DNA of 64,000 nt from Ardenticatenaceae bacterium (lineage in GTDB: Bacteria > Chloroflexota > Anaerolineae > Promineifilales > Promineifilaceae), in assembly GCA_020634315.1 (NCBI GenBank), contig JACKBV010000002.1:186001-250000 (forward strand), given 5' to 3'. Each line of letters begins with the position of its first letter. The stretch's first letter is position 1. Shown here piece by piece: positions 45,699-52,876 of this stretch. The notes beneath the pieces are model-generated. The model saw nothing but the letters and a program-made list of their open reading frames with translations. It searched no databases and was not told the origin of the DNA. A program made the translations under genes and the position numbers.

Positions 45699-47167
45699 AA
45701 CTTATGACAACTTACGAACCTATTATTGGCCTGGAAATCCACGCCGAATTGATGACTAACTCGAAGATGTTCTGTGGCTGCAAAGTGGTGGACAGTGTGG
45801 AGGCAGAACCGAATACGGCCGTTTGTCCTGTCTGTCTTGGCATGCCCGGCATGTTGCCCGTTATCAACAAAAAAGCGGTGGAATTTGCCATGCGCGTCGC
45901 CCTCGCGCTCAACTGCGACATCCAGCATCACAACATCTTTGCCCGTAAAAATTACTTCTATCCAGACCTGCCCAAAGCATATCAAATTAGTCAGTACGAA
46001 TTGCCCATTGGTACACAAGGCTGGGTAGATATACAGTTAGAATCGGGTGAACACAAGCGCATTGGCATCCGCCGTGTGCATATGGAAGAAGACACCGGCA
46101 AGCTCACCCACCTCGAAGGCAATGGCTCGACGAACGGTTACTCACTCGTTGATTATAATCGTTCAGGTGTACCACTTTTAGAAATTGTATCCGAACCGGA
46201 TATTCACTCCGGTGAAGAAGCACGCGCTTATGGCTTGAAAATCCGCCAGATTTTACGTTACCTCGGCGTCAATTCTGGTGACATGGAAAAAGGCGTGCTG
46301 CGTGTGGAGCCAAACATTAGCCTGCGTCCATTGGGAACCATCGCATTTGGCAAACGCACGGAGTTGAAGAACCTTAACAGCTTCAAAGCATTGGCTGACG
46401 GTTCCGCATATGAAATTGCGCGACAGGCAGAAATTTTGGATGCTGGTGGGGAAGTCATTCAGGAAACGCGCGGCTGGCACGATGCCAAACGCATCACGTT
46501 TAGCCAGCGCAGCAAAGAGGAAGCGGAAGATTACCGCTATTTCCCAGAGCCTGACTTGCCGCCGCTGCAAATTAGCGACGAATGGATTGTAGCAGTAGGC
46601 GCGGCGCTGCCTGAGTTACCCGATGCCAAAATTGCGCGTTATCAAACGGACTATGGGCTTTCTGAATATGATGCGCGAGTTTTGGCCGAAGAAAAAGAGG
46701 TCGCTGCCTGGTTTGAGGAAGTTGTCGCCCATTTCTCGGATGCGAAGGTTGTCGCCAACTGGATTCTCAACAATCTCTTCCAATTGATGAATGAGCACAA
46801 ACAGGCGATTGGCGAGATACGCGTCACAGCAAGCGGGCTGGCAGAGTTGTTGCAACTGGTTGCCGCGAACACCATCAACAATAACACAGCCAAAGAGGTG
46901 TTGGCGGAGATGTTTGTGAGCGGCGAGAGCGCCGAAGCAATTGTCGCCGCCAAAGGGTTGGCGCAAATTTCGGACGAAACGGCCGTTTCTGCTATGATTA
47001 CCACCATCCTGGATCAACATTCCGACCAGGTTGCCGCGTATATTAATGGCAAAGAGCAATTACGCGGGTGGTTTGTCGGGCAAGTGATGCGCCTTAGCAA
47101 AGGCAAGGCAAATCCAGCACTGGTTAACAAAATACTGACAGAGCAAATCGAGCAGCGGCGATCATAA
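45695..47167 (+). CDS. gatB: Aspartyl/glutamyl-tRNA amidotransferase subunit B
   Basis: 490 residues. The kinase-like subunit that activates misacylated tRNA and hands it to GatA. Family motifs: IGLEIHAELMTNSKMFCGC, the Cys pair VCPVCLGMPGMLPVIN, ARKNYFYPDLPKAYQISQ, LTELKNLNSFK-like segment and the C-terminal YqeY-related tail ending VNKILTEQIEQ. Two start codons are possible (45695 and 45704, the latter giving MTTYEPIIGLEIH); the first overlaps the preceding gene. The four zinc-type Cys are present. Confidence 0.96.
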   Translation: MKLMTTYEPIIGLEIHAELMTNSKMFCGCKVVDSVEAEPNTAVCPVCLGMPGMLPVINKKAVEFAMRVALALNCDIQHHNIFARKNYFYPDLPKAYQISQYELPIGTQGWVDIQLESGEHKRIGIRRVHMEEDTGKLTHLEGNGSTNGYSLVDYNRSGVPLLEIVSEPDIHSGEEARAYGLKIRQILRYLGVNSGDMEKGVLRVEPNISLRPLGTIAFGKRTELKNLNSFKALADGSAYEIARQAEILDAGGEVIQETRGWHDAKRITFSQRSKEEAEDYRYFPEPDLPPLQISDEWIVAVGAALPELPDAKIARYQTDYGLSEYDARVLAEEKEVAAWFEEVVAHFSDAKVVANWILNNLFQLMNEHKQAIGEIRVTASGLAELLQLVAANTINNNTAKEVLAEMFVSGESAEAIVAAKGLAQISDETAVSAMITTILDQHSDQVAAYINGKEQLRGWFVGQVMRLSKGKANPALVNKILTEQIEQRRS

Positions 47168-47203
47168 GATGTGTTTACTGTTTTTTCGGAAAGTGTAAAG
47201 GTC

Positions 47204-47242
47204 GGAGACTAAAGATGAGAGAGCAATCCGTTTTTAGTCTCC
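47204..47242. repeat. Inverted repeat GGAGACTAAA / TTTAGTCTCC
   Basis: Ten-bp arms (47204-47213 and 47233-47242) are separated by 19 nt, with T5 about 10 nt downstream on the plus strand. It could end the gatB transcript. It shares a TTGGAGA/TCTCCAA core style with the hairpin at 52531-52565. Confidence 0.55.
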
Positions 47243-47401
47243 AACCCCTGTTTTTGTAAATTCCCCCCACATTTCCCCCAAAAAATTTGTAGCTCTTTTG
47301 TAGTTAATTTGCAGTTAGTCAACTAGCCTTTGTGGTATTCTCGCTGGGGTGGTTTGTGTTGACATAGTTAGGCAAAACTTGAAACCGCCTCTTCTTATTT
47401 T

Positions 47402-48457
47402 ATGGATGTAGCGCACAAATTAATCATTGATACAGACCCCGGCATAGATGATGCGATGGCATTGGCATGGCTTCTCAGCCAGACAGCCTACCCGACGGCA
47501 ATTGTCGGCATTGGCATTGTCGCCGGGAATACGCAGCCGGAACAAGGGGCAAATAATGCGCTGACGGTACTGCATACCCTTGACCATGCACACATTCCGC
47601 TGGCAATTGGGGAAGCACAGCCACTTGTCTACCCACTAAGCCGCACCAACCGGATGATTCATGGCCCGGACGGATTATGGTTTGCCGGGGCGCAGCCAGC
47701 ACATGATACAAGTCAATGCCCGCGCGATGTGCCTACTTTTTATCGCGACCTGGCTTTGGCCAATCCGGGGGCAACACTGTTGGCGTTGGGGCCATTAACC
47801 AACCTGGCGCAAACAGTGCAACGTTATCCAGAGGCAATGCGCACATTGCAGCGCATTGTTATTTTGGGTGGAGCAAAGGCCACAGGCAGTGTAACGCCTG
47901 TGGCCGAGTATAACTTTTGGCAAGACCCACAAGCGGCAGCCATTGTCCTGGCAGCAGATTTGCCAATAACGCTGCTGCCCCGCGATGCATTTACCGCTTT
48001 TGCTTTGTCAGAAGCGGAGGTGCAGCAGGTGTGTGGCCTGGAAACGGCCGTTATGCAGCTTCTTGGCCCACCATTCCAACGCTACGCCAGCCTGTACACC
48101 GGCATGGGACGTGCGGCAGCCGCCACCATCCCTGACTTGGTCGCCGCCATGTTCACTCTCGATCCGGCACTGGGAACCACTCAGCCCGCGCTGGTAAAAG
48201 TGATGACAGAGCCAGGATTGACGCGAGGACAATCCATCATCGGCATGAGCTTTAGCGAACGACTGACGATGATTGCCGATGATGAAGAGTTAGGCGATTT
48301 GGCCGATCACGCTTTGAGCGAACCTGATTTTGACATGATGTCTGCGGTCATCGGTCTTGCCAACCGCGAAAAAGATAATGTACAGGTCGTTACCCAGATC
48401 AACGCCGCAGCCATGCGCGACCTGTTTTTTACAACATTTATGGGAAAACAAGGATAA
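47402..48457 (+). CDS. Inosine-uridine preferring nucleoside hydrolase family protein
   Basis: 351 residues. It hydrolyses the N-glycosidic bond of nucleosides. The N-terminal calcium-binding motif DTDPGIDDA (residues 10-18) is intact. It also has LALGPLTNLA and GGAKATGSVTPVAEYNFWQDPQAA, and the C-terminal region has the expected Asp-rich segment. It is one nucleotide upstream of the HAD gene, and 0.8 kb before the diterpene genes on the same strand. Its substrate could be a salvage nucleoside or a modified one. Confidence 0.92.
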   Translation: MDVAHKLIIDTDPGIDDAMALAWLLSQTAYPTAIVGIGIVAGNTQPEQGANNALTVLHTLDHAHIPLAIGEAQPLVYPLSRTNRMIHGPDGLWFAGAQPAHDTSQCPRDVPTFYRDLALANPGATLLALGPLTNLAQTVQRYPEAMRTLQRIVILGGAKATGSVTPVAEYNFWQDPQAAAIVLAADLPITLLPRDAFTAFALSEAEVQQVCGLETAVMQLLGPPFQRYASLYTGMGRAAAATIPDLVAAMFTLDPALGTTQPALVKVMTEPGLTRGQSIIGMSFSERLTMIADDEELGDLADHALSEPDFDMMSAVIGLANREKDNVQVVTQINAAAMRDLFFTTFMGKQG

Positions 48458-48458
48458 C

Positions 48459-49145
48459 ATGCAGAGAAAGGAGCCTTTTCGGGCAGCGATTTTTGATCGC
48501 AATAATGTGTTAATTGAATATGACTTCGATGTGGCGCAGGCCTTTTTTGGGCCGCTGCTGCCGATCTCTATTTTCGAGTTGGGGGATCGCTGGCAAACAT
48601 GGGGTGAAACAGTCGGGTTTCCGGCGACGCCTGCCGATGAAACCCCGTTTTGGCAAGGATTTTGGCAGCATTTGGGAGATGAACTGGCGCTGAGTGCGTC
48701 TGTGGTGGCGAAACTGCACACATTTGAGTATGTGAGTGTGTTACGGCCGTTTCCCGATGCCCGTCCAGCCCTCCAGGCAGCAAAAGATCGCGGCTTGCAA
48801 GTAGGCGTCCTCTCCAACTTCCCCCTGGCAACCATCGAAACATCCCTGGCCGCCACCAACCTGCTCGATCTGGTAGACATCGCCTTTTCTTCCACCAACA
48901 TTGGCGTGGCAAAACCCAATCCAGCAGCTTACCAACACATCATGCAGGCGCTAGACATTGCGCCAACGGATGCACTCTTTTTCGACGATACACGTATTCA
49001 TATAGACGGCGCACGTCAACTTGGATTCACCGCTTACCTGATTGATCGCCGACAAGCAGATCACGATCTCAAGACAGGCATCATCAACAATCTGGAAATA
49101 TTACCAACGCTAATCGACAAAGGAACCACAAACTTTCCAGATTAA
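48459..49145 (+). CDS. HAD-superfamily hydrolase-like protein
   Basis: About 228 residues. HAD features: motif I FDRNNVL (Asp 13), motif II VLSNFPLA, motif III Lys in IGVAKPNPAAYQHI and motif IV FFDDTRIHIDGA. The second Asp of motif I (DxD) is Asn, which suggests altered chemistry (some non-phosphatase HADs lack it) or reduced phosphatase activity. The ATG at 48459 lies 1 nt after the nucleoside hydrolase stop; the longer frame overlaps that gene and is not used. Confidence 0.85.
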   Translation: MQRKEPFRAAIFDRNNVLIEYDFDVAQAFFGPLLPISIFELGDRWQTWGETVGFPATPADETPFWQGFWQHLGDELALSASVVAKLHTFEYVSVLRPFPDARPALQAAKDRGLQVGVLSNFPLATIETSLAATNLLDLVDIAFSSTNIGVAKPNPAAYQHIMQALDIAPTDALFFDDTRIHIDGARQLGFTAYLIDRRQADHDLKTGIINNLEILPTLIDKGTTNFPD

Positions 49146-49180
49146 GCCATCATAAAAAATCACAAATTTTCACAGATACA

Positions 49181-49215
49181 CCCCATCTAATCAACATGGT
49201 GGGGATCTATTTTTT
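49181..49215 (+). terminator. Probable Rho-independent terminator before the diterpene genes
   Basis: CCCCATC (49181-49187) pairs with GGTGGGG (49198-49204) with one G-U pair, followed by a T6 tract. It implies that the diterpene genes are transcribed separately from the nucleoside hydrolase/HAD pair. Confidence 0.6.
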
Positions 49216-49272
49216 AAACGTAAATTGATTATCAACGTCATCATATTAAAAGGACAATAAATAGGGGAAGTC

Positions 49273-50787
49273 ATGAGTTCGACTTTAGATATTTTTTTGG
49301 CAGATATGCGCACATTGCTGCGTTCATTAGGGCAAAATGGTGGGCAGATTAGCGCATCTGTTTACGACACAGCACAAGGATTACGTTTTGCGCCACCAGA
49401 AGATGTGAAACCAGCTCTAAAATGGCTTGCAACCCAGCAGTACATTGATGGCGGCTGGGGAAACATGGCTGCTCCCCTGGCTCGTCACGTTCCGACGTTA
49501 GCAAGCGTTCTCGCGCTGCACAAATATGCCCCACAATTTCCTGAGTTTAAGCCAAACATTCAGGAAGGCATCGATTTTCTGGTACAAAATGCTTATCAAT
49601 GGCAGCCCCCCCTACCCGAAGAACTGCCGGTAGGCGTTGAATTGATCTTGCCCAACTTGTTATGCGAAGCGGCAGACAATGGGCTAGAGATGGCACAAGA
49701 ACCTTATCAGGCTCTCTCAGAATTGGGTCAGTATAAACGCAAACTGATTACCCGCATGAAACCCGGCGCAGGCACACCACCGGTTTTCTCCTGGGAAGCG
49801 TGGGGAGAAGAAGCCAACACCCATGTGCAAGATGAAACGGGCGGCATTGGACACAGCCCGTCCGCTACCGCCTACTGGCTGTATCGCACCCAAGATCAGC
49901 CAGATATGGCTGTTTACAGGGAAAAGGCACAGCATTACTTGCAACAGGCAACACAAGCAACCGGTTTGGACATTCCCGGTGTTTTGCCCAGCGCCTGGCC
50001 GATTGACAGATTTGAACAATCTTTAGCCCTCCATGCTTTACAAATGGGCGGGCTGTTACATTCTCCGCTGCTAGAAACGGTAGCAAAACCGCAAATTGCG
50101 GACCTGGCGGCCGCCTTGCGCCCCGATGGAATTGGCTTCAGTGATGTGTTTGCCACTGATGGCGATGACACACTTGCCGCCGTAGCGGTCTTGAAAGCAT
50201 CAGGGTACGATGTTGCCCCCAGCACCTTTGCCCCATTTGAATATAACCAGCACTTTTTGGGGTATCCGGGGGAGATGCAGCCATCGCCATCGGTAACGGC
50301 GCGTGGCATTCATGTCCTGCATTTATATGGGCGCGACACATCGCACCCCATTCCCTTCCTTATGCAGCGGCGCAACAGTCACGGCGCGTGGTCGGGCGAC
50401 AAGTGGAATTCGTCATGGCTATACATCACTTATCTCACGGCTCATGCTTTGCAGTTGAATGGTGCGCTATACCAAGAGACGTTCAATGAAGCTATGCAAG
50501 CCGTAAGTTTGCAGCAAAACCCGGATGGAGGATGGGGCTTGTTTGGCGCGTCCAATTTTACGGAAACGGCCTATGCCTTATCTCTGCTGCAACTGCTCAA
50601 GTGCGATCAACACAGTGATGTGATGCGGCGGGGATACAATTGGATGCTGCAAAATTATCGGCCGTTTGTGATGAATTCTGAGCAGTGGTGGTTGAATAAA
50701 CAAGAATATCGGCCGTATCGCATTGACCGTGCGTTTGAATTAAGTGCATTGATTAATTTGGCTATGTTATGTGACAGTGAGGCGTGA
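49273..50787 (+). CDS. Class II diterpene cyclase (copalyl/kolavenyl diphosphate synthase type)
   Basis: 504 residues. Protonation-initiated cyclisation of geranylgeranyl diphosphate. The catalytic DxDD motif is DGDD at 296-299 (FATDGDDTLA). The N-terminus has SVYDTAQGLRF, like the SxYDTAW segment of bacterial cyclases. QW-like repeats appear (DGGWGNM near 60, NPDGGWGLF near 416). Length matches bacterial enzymes such as Rv3377c of M. tuberculosis and the kolavenyl diphosphate synthase reported from Herpetosiphon. No DDxxD class I motif is present, so diphosphate removal needs a partner, supplied by the next gene. The gene has no ACGGCCGT copy. Confidence 0.88.
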   Translation: MSSTLDIFLADMRTLLRSLGQNGGQISASVYDTAQGLRFAPPEDVKPALKWLATQQYIDGGWGNMAAPLARHVPTLASVLALHKYAPQFPEFKPNIQEGIDFLVQNAYQWQPPLPEELPVGVELILPNLLCEAADNGLEMAQEPYQALSELGQYKRKLITRMKPGAGTPPVFSWEAWGEEANTHVQDETGGIGHSPSATAYWLYRTQDQPDMAVYREKAQHYLQQATQATGLDIPGVLPSAWPIDRFEQSLALHALQMGGLLHSPLLETVAKPQIADLAAALRPDGIGFSDVFATDGDDTLAAVAVLKASGYDVAPSTFAPFEYNQHFLGYPGEMQPSPSVTARGIHVLHLYGRDTSHPIPFLMQRRNSHGAWSGDKWNSSWLYITYLTAHALQLNGALYQETFNEAMQAVSLQQNPDGGWGLFGASNFTETAYALSLLQLLKCDQHSDVMRRGYNWMLQNYRPFVMNSEQWWLNKQEYRPYRIDRAFELSALINLAMLCDSEA

Positions 50788-51641
50788 TGGATTGGCAAGA
50801 CTTTTTGGCGGCCCCAATAGCTGAGGTGGCGCAAGTAGCGCCGCGCACAATGGTTTATACGATGGGTGGAACGCGGCGCAGTGCGGCATTGGCGGGCATT
50901 GTGCCAGAAAGTGATGCCTATATCCGCTGGACGCGAGAGCAGTTGGTAGCGGGGCTGGATTTGTTGTTCCGCTATGGTGTGGAACATGTTTTTGTGGCGG
51001 CGATTACGCCGGATAATTTTCAGGAGACGGGCGCTTACCGGAAGCGGCTGATTGGGTTTACCGATTGGGCGTTGGCCGGGGAGGAGGCGTTGGCGGATTA
51101 CGGCCGTTTCGGGTGGCGTGTTCGTTTGTTGGGCAGCGAGCATATCCCAGAATTAAAGCCCACCGCCGACCGCCTGCGACAAGAGACACCCGCGCAAAGC
51201 CGACATACGTTGTGGTGCCTGGCTATACCGCACGAGGATGCACCCTGGCAAACCATCGTCGCCGCCGCCCAACGCAGTGGCGCACAAACGCGCGAAACGC
51301 TGATTGAAGCTATTTATGGCGAAATGATTCCGCCGATTACAATGTTCCTGTCCACCGGTAAATTGATGTTTTCACAAAATTTGCTTCCGCCTTTATTAAC
51401 CGGTAAAGTCCAATGTTATTGGCGACAAAAACCAGGACACACGCTGCGTGAACAGGAATGGCGTGAGATTTTATATGATTACGCCTACACACGCGCGACC
51501 TGGAAAGCAGATAAGGAGGGCCGGGCAGAGGCAGCAATATCTTTTCGTCACATCTGGGAGACGGCACCGACCATTGGCCTGGGACAACGCCTGGGGCCGT
51601 TTTGGTATCCGGCTCCCACTGTCGAGCCGCCGGCTGTATGA
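50787..51641 (+). CDS. Rv3378c-like diterpene synthase (cis-prenyltransferase fold)
   Basis: 284 residues. It resembles the M. tuberculosis enzyme that turns tuberculosinyl diphosphate into tuberculosinol or tuberculosinyladenosine. Matching landmarks: MGGTRRSA at 26-33 (DGTRRW in the relative), DAYIRW near 43, FRYGVEHVF, GEMIPPITMFLSTGKL and the long LLPPLLTGKVQCYW...LREQEWREILYDYAYTR block. The Asp of DGTRR is Gly 27 here; the two Arg and a Tyr (about 45) are kept. It overlaps the cyclase stop by 1 nt (TGATG), so the two proteins are made together. Product is likely a diterpene alcohol such as kolavelool, or a conjugate. Confidence 0.82.
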   Translation: MDWQDFLAAPIAEVAQVAPRTMVYTMGGTRRSAALAGIVPESDAYIRWTREQLVAGLDLLFRYGVEHVFVAAITPDNFQETGAYRKRLIGFTDWALAGEEALADYGRFGWRVRLLGSEHIPELKPTADRLRQETPAQSRHTLWCLAIPHEDAPWQTIVAAAQRSGAQTRETLIEAIYGEMIPPITMFLSTGKLMFSQNLLPPLLTGKVQCYWRQKPGHTLREQEWREILYDYAYTRATWKADKEGRAEAAISFRHIWETAPTIGLGQRLGPFWYPAPTVEPPAV

Positions 51642-51647
51642 TGCAGC

Positions 51648-52382
51648 ATGAAACATGATGATCGTTTTCGTCGATTTGCAGGATGGACGGCCGTTTTCTC
51701 AGCGCCCCTTGCTTACAGTACAATCGTTCTTAGTTTTGCCGGTGTTGGTGGTGATGTGACGTCGTTTGATACGGCCGTTTACCAAAACGCAGCCGCCATT
51801 CTCCCCCTTCTGTCACAAAAACCATATTTATCATTGTGGTCTAGCCTGCTTGATTTCTTCGGGTTTTATCTCCTGCTAATTCCACTAGCCGTTTACCTCT
51901 GGTACTGGCTGCACCCACAAAAACCAGAATGGACGACCTTTTTCTCCATTTGCGGGTTAGGGTATTTGTTGTTTGGGGCAATGGGCGCGGCCGTTTTGGC
52001 CGTCATTTTCCCATCACAGGCTGTGTTATACGGGCAAACAAGTGGCGCTGAGCAACAAATGGCGGTTGCCATTTTCACCGTTGTTGGCGATGCTGTGCAG
52101 CGAGCGATATGGGGGCTGCTTGATCCGCTGCTGGGTGGCATTTGGTGGCTGGGTATCGGCTGGTTGCTGCTGCCAGAACTGTCGCGGCGGGGGAAACGGC
52201 CGTTTCTCGCCTGGCTCTCCCTCATTTTAGGGATCGTCAATCTGCTCAGTGGGCTGGGAGAAATGCTTAGCATTCCCTTTCTTGTCAGCACCGGGCTGGG
52301 GCTTTACTTCTTCCTGGCACCCATGTGGGCCGCATGGATGGGCATCCAGTTATTACGCCCTTCCCCTTCAAAGACAACTTAA
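51648..52382 (+). CDS. Polytopic membrane protein of unknown function, in the diterpene locus
   Basis: 244 residues with six or seven hydrophobic segments (starting FAGWTAVFSAPLAYSTIVLSF; GLGYLLFGAMGAAVLAVIF; LSLILGIVNLLSG; GLYFFLAPMWAAWM). It is similar in layout to DUF4386-type integral membrane proteins. It starts 6 nt after the diterpene synthase stop and so belongs to the same transcript. It could export or sense the terpenoid, but nothing in the sequence proves this. Four ACGGCCGT or near copies fall in 550 nt. Confidence 0.7.
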   Translation: MKHDDRFRRFAGWTAVFSAPLAYSTIVLSFAGVGGDVTSFDTAVYQNAAAILPLLSQKPYLSLWSSLLDFFGFYLLLIPLAVYLWYWLHPQKPEWTTFFSICGLGYLLFGAMGAAVLAVIFPSQAVLYGQTSGAEQQMAVAIFTVVGDAVQRAIWGLLDPLLGGIWWLGIGWLLLPELSRRGKRPFLAWLSLILGIVNLLSGLGEMLSIPFLVSTGLGLYFFLAPMWAAWMGIQLLRPSPSKTT

Positions 52383-52438
52383 CGCAAAGACGCAGAGATA
52401 AAGAGAATTCTCGCGTCCTTCGCGGATTTTTATTCATG

Positions 52439-52475
52439 GGAGGCGACCCAACCGGTGTCGCCTCCGCTTATTTTT
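52439..52475 (+). terminator. Rho-independent terminator of the diterpene locus
   Basis: GGAGGCGAC (52439-52447) pairs with GTCGCCTCC (52457-52465), followed by GCTTATTTTT. It lies about 55 nt after the membrane-protein stop. Confidence 0.82.
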
Positions 52476-52876
52476 GCACCCATTTTTCAAGGGTTCGTTC
52501 CACGAATTTTTAAGTTTTCCCAGAGGTGAGAGATTGGAGATCGGAACTCTGCAAGTCTCCAATCTGCACCCTTTAACCCCCTTACTGACGGCATTAACGT
52601 TCACTGCATCCTAGAGAAGGACTATTTTCCCACCGCAAAAGTAGGCTCATTACGGCTTCTTCACGCAAGAAATCTTCTTTTTTGTGTTATTATTCAGCAT
52701 AGGCTCCACGCTTAGGAAGAGGAATCTTGCCGAGTTATACACCGTAACGCACATCATACTTGAGCACTCGGGAGAGAGTGTGTTTCAGGCAACGTTTACG
52801 ACAGCGATTGCAGCACTCAGAAATAGATTCTCGTGACTCATATGATAGTATCCAATTATAAAAATCTGACGGGGTA
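52476..52876. other. Intergenic region before the sensor array
   Basis: No supportable gene. It holds an inverted repeat, AGATTGGAGA (52531-52540) with TCTCCAATCT (52556-52565), and an A/T-rich stretch near 52845-52865 likely to contain the promoter of the sensor genes. No exact ACGGCCGT is present. Confidence 0.5.
52531..52565. repeat. Inverted repeat AGATTGGAGA / TCTCCAATCT
   Basis: Ten-bp perfect arms with a 15-nt loop. The same TTGGAGA/TCTCCAA style as the hairpin at 47204-47242; no T-tract follows. Confidence 0.6.
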
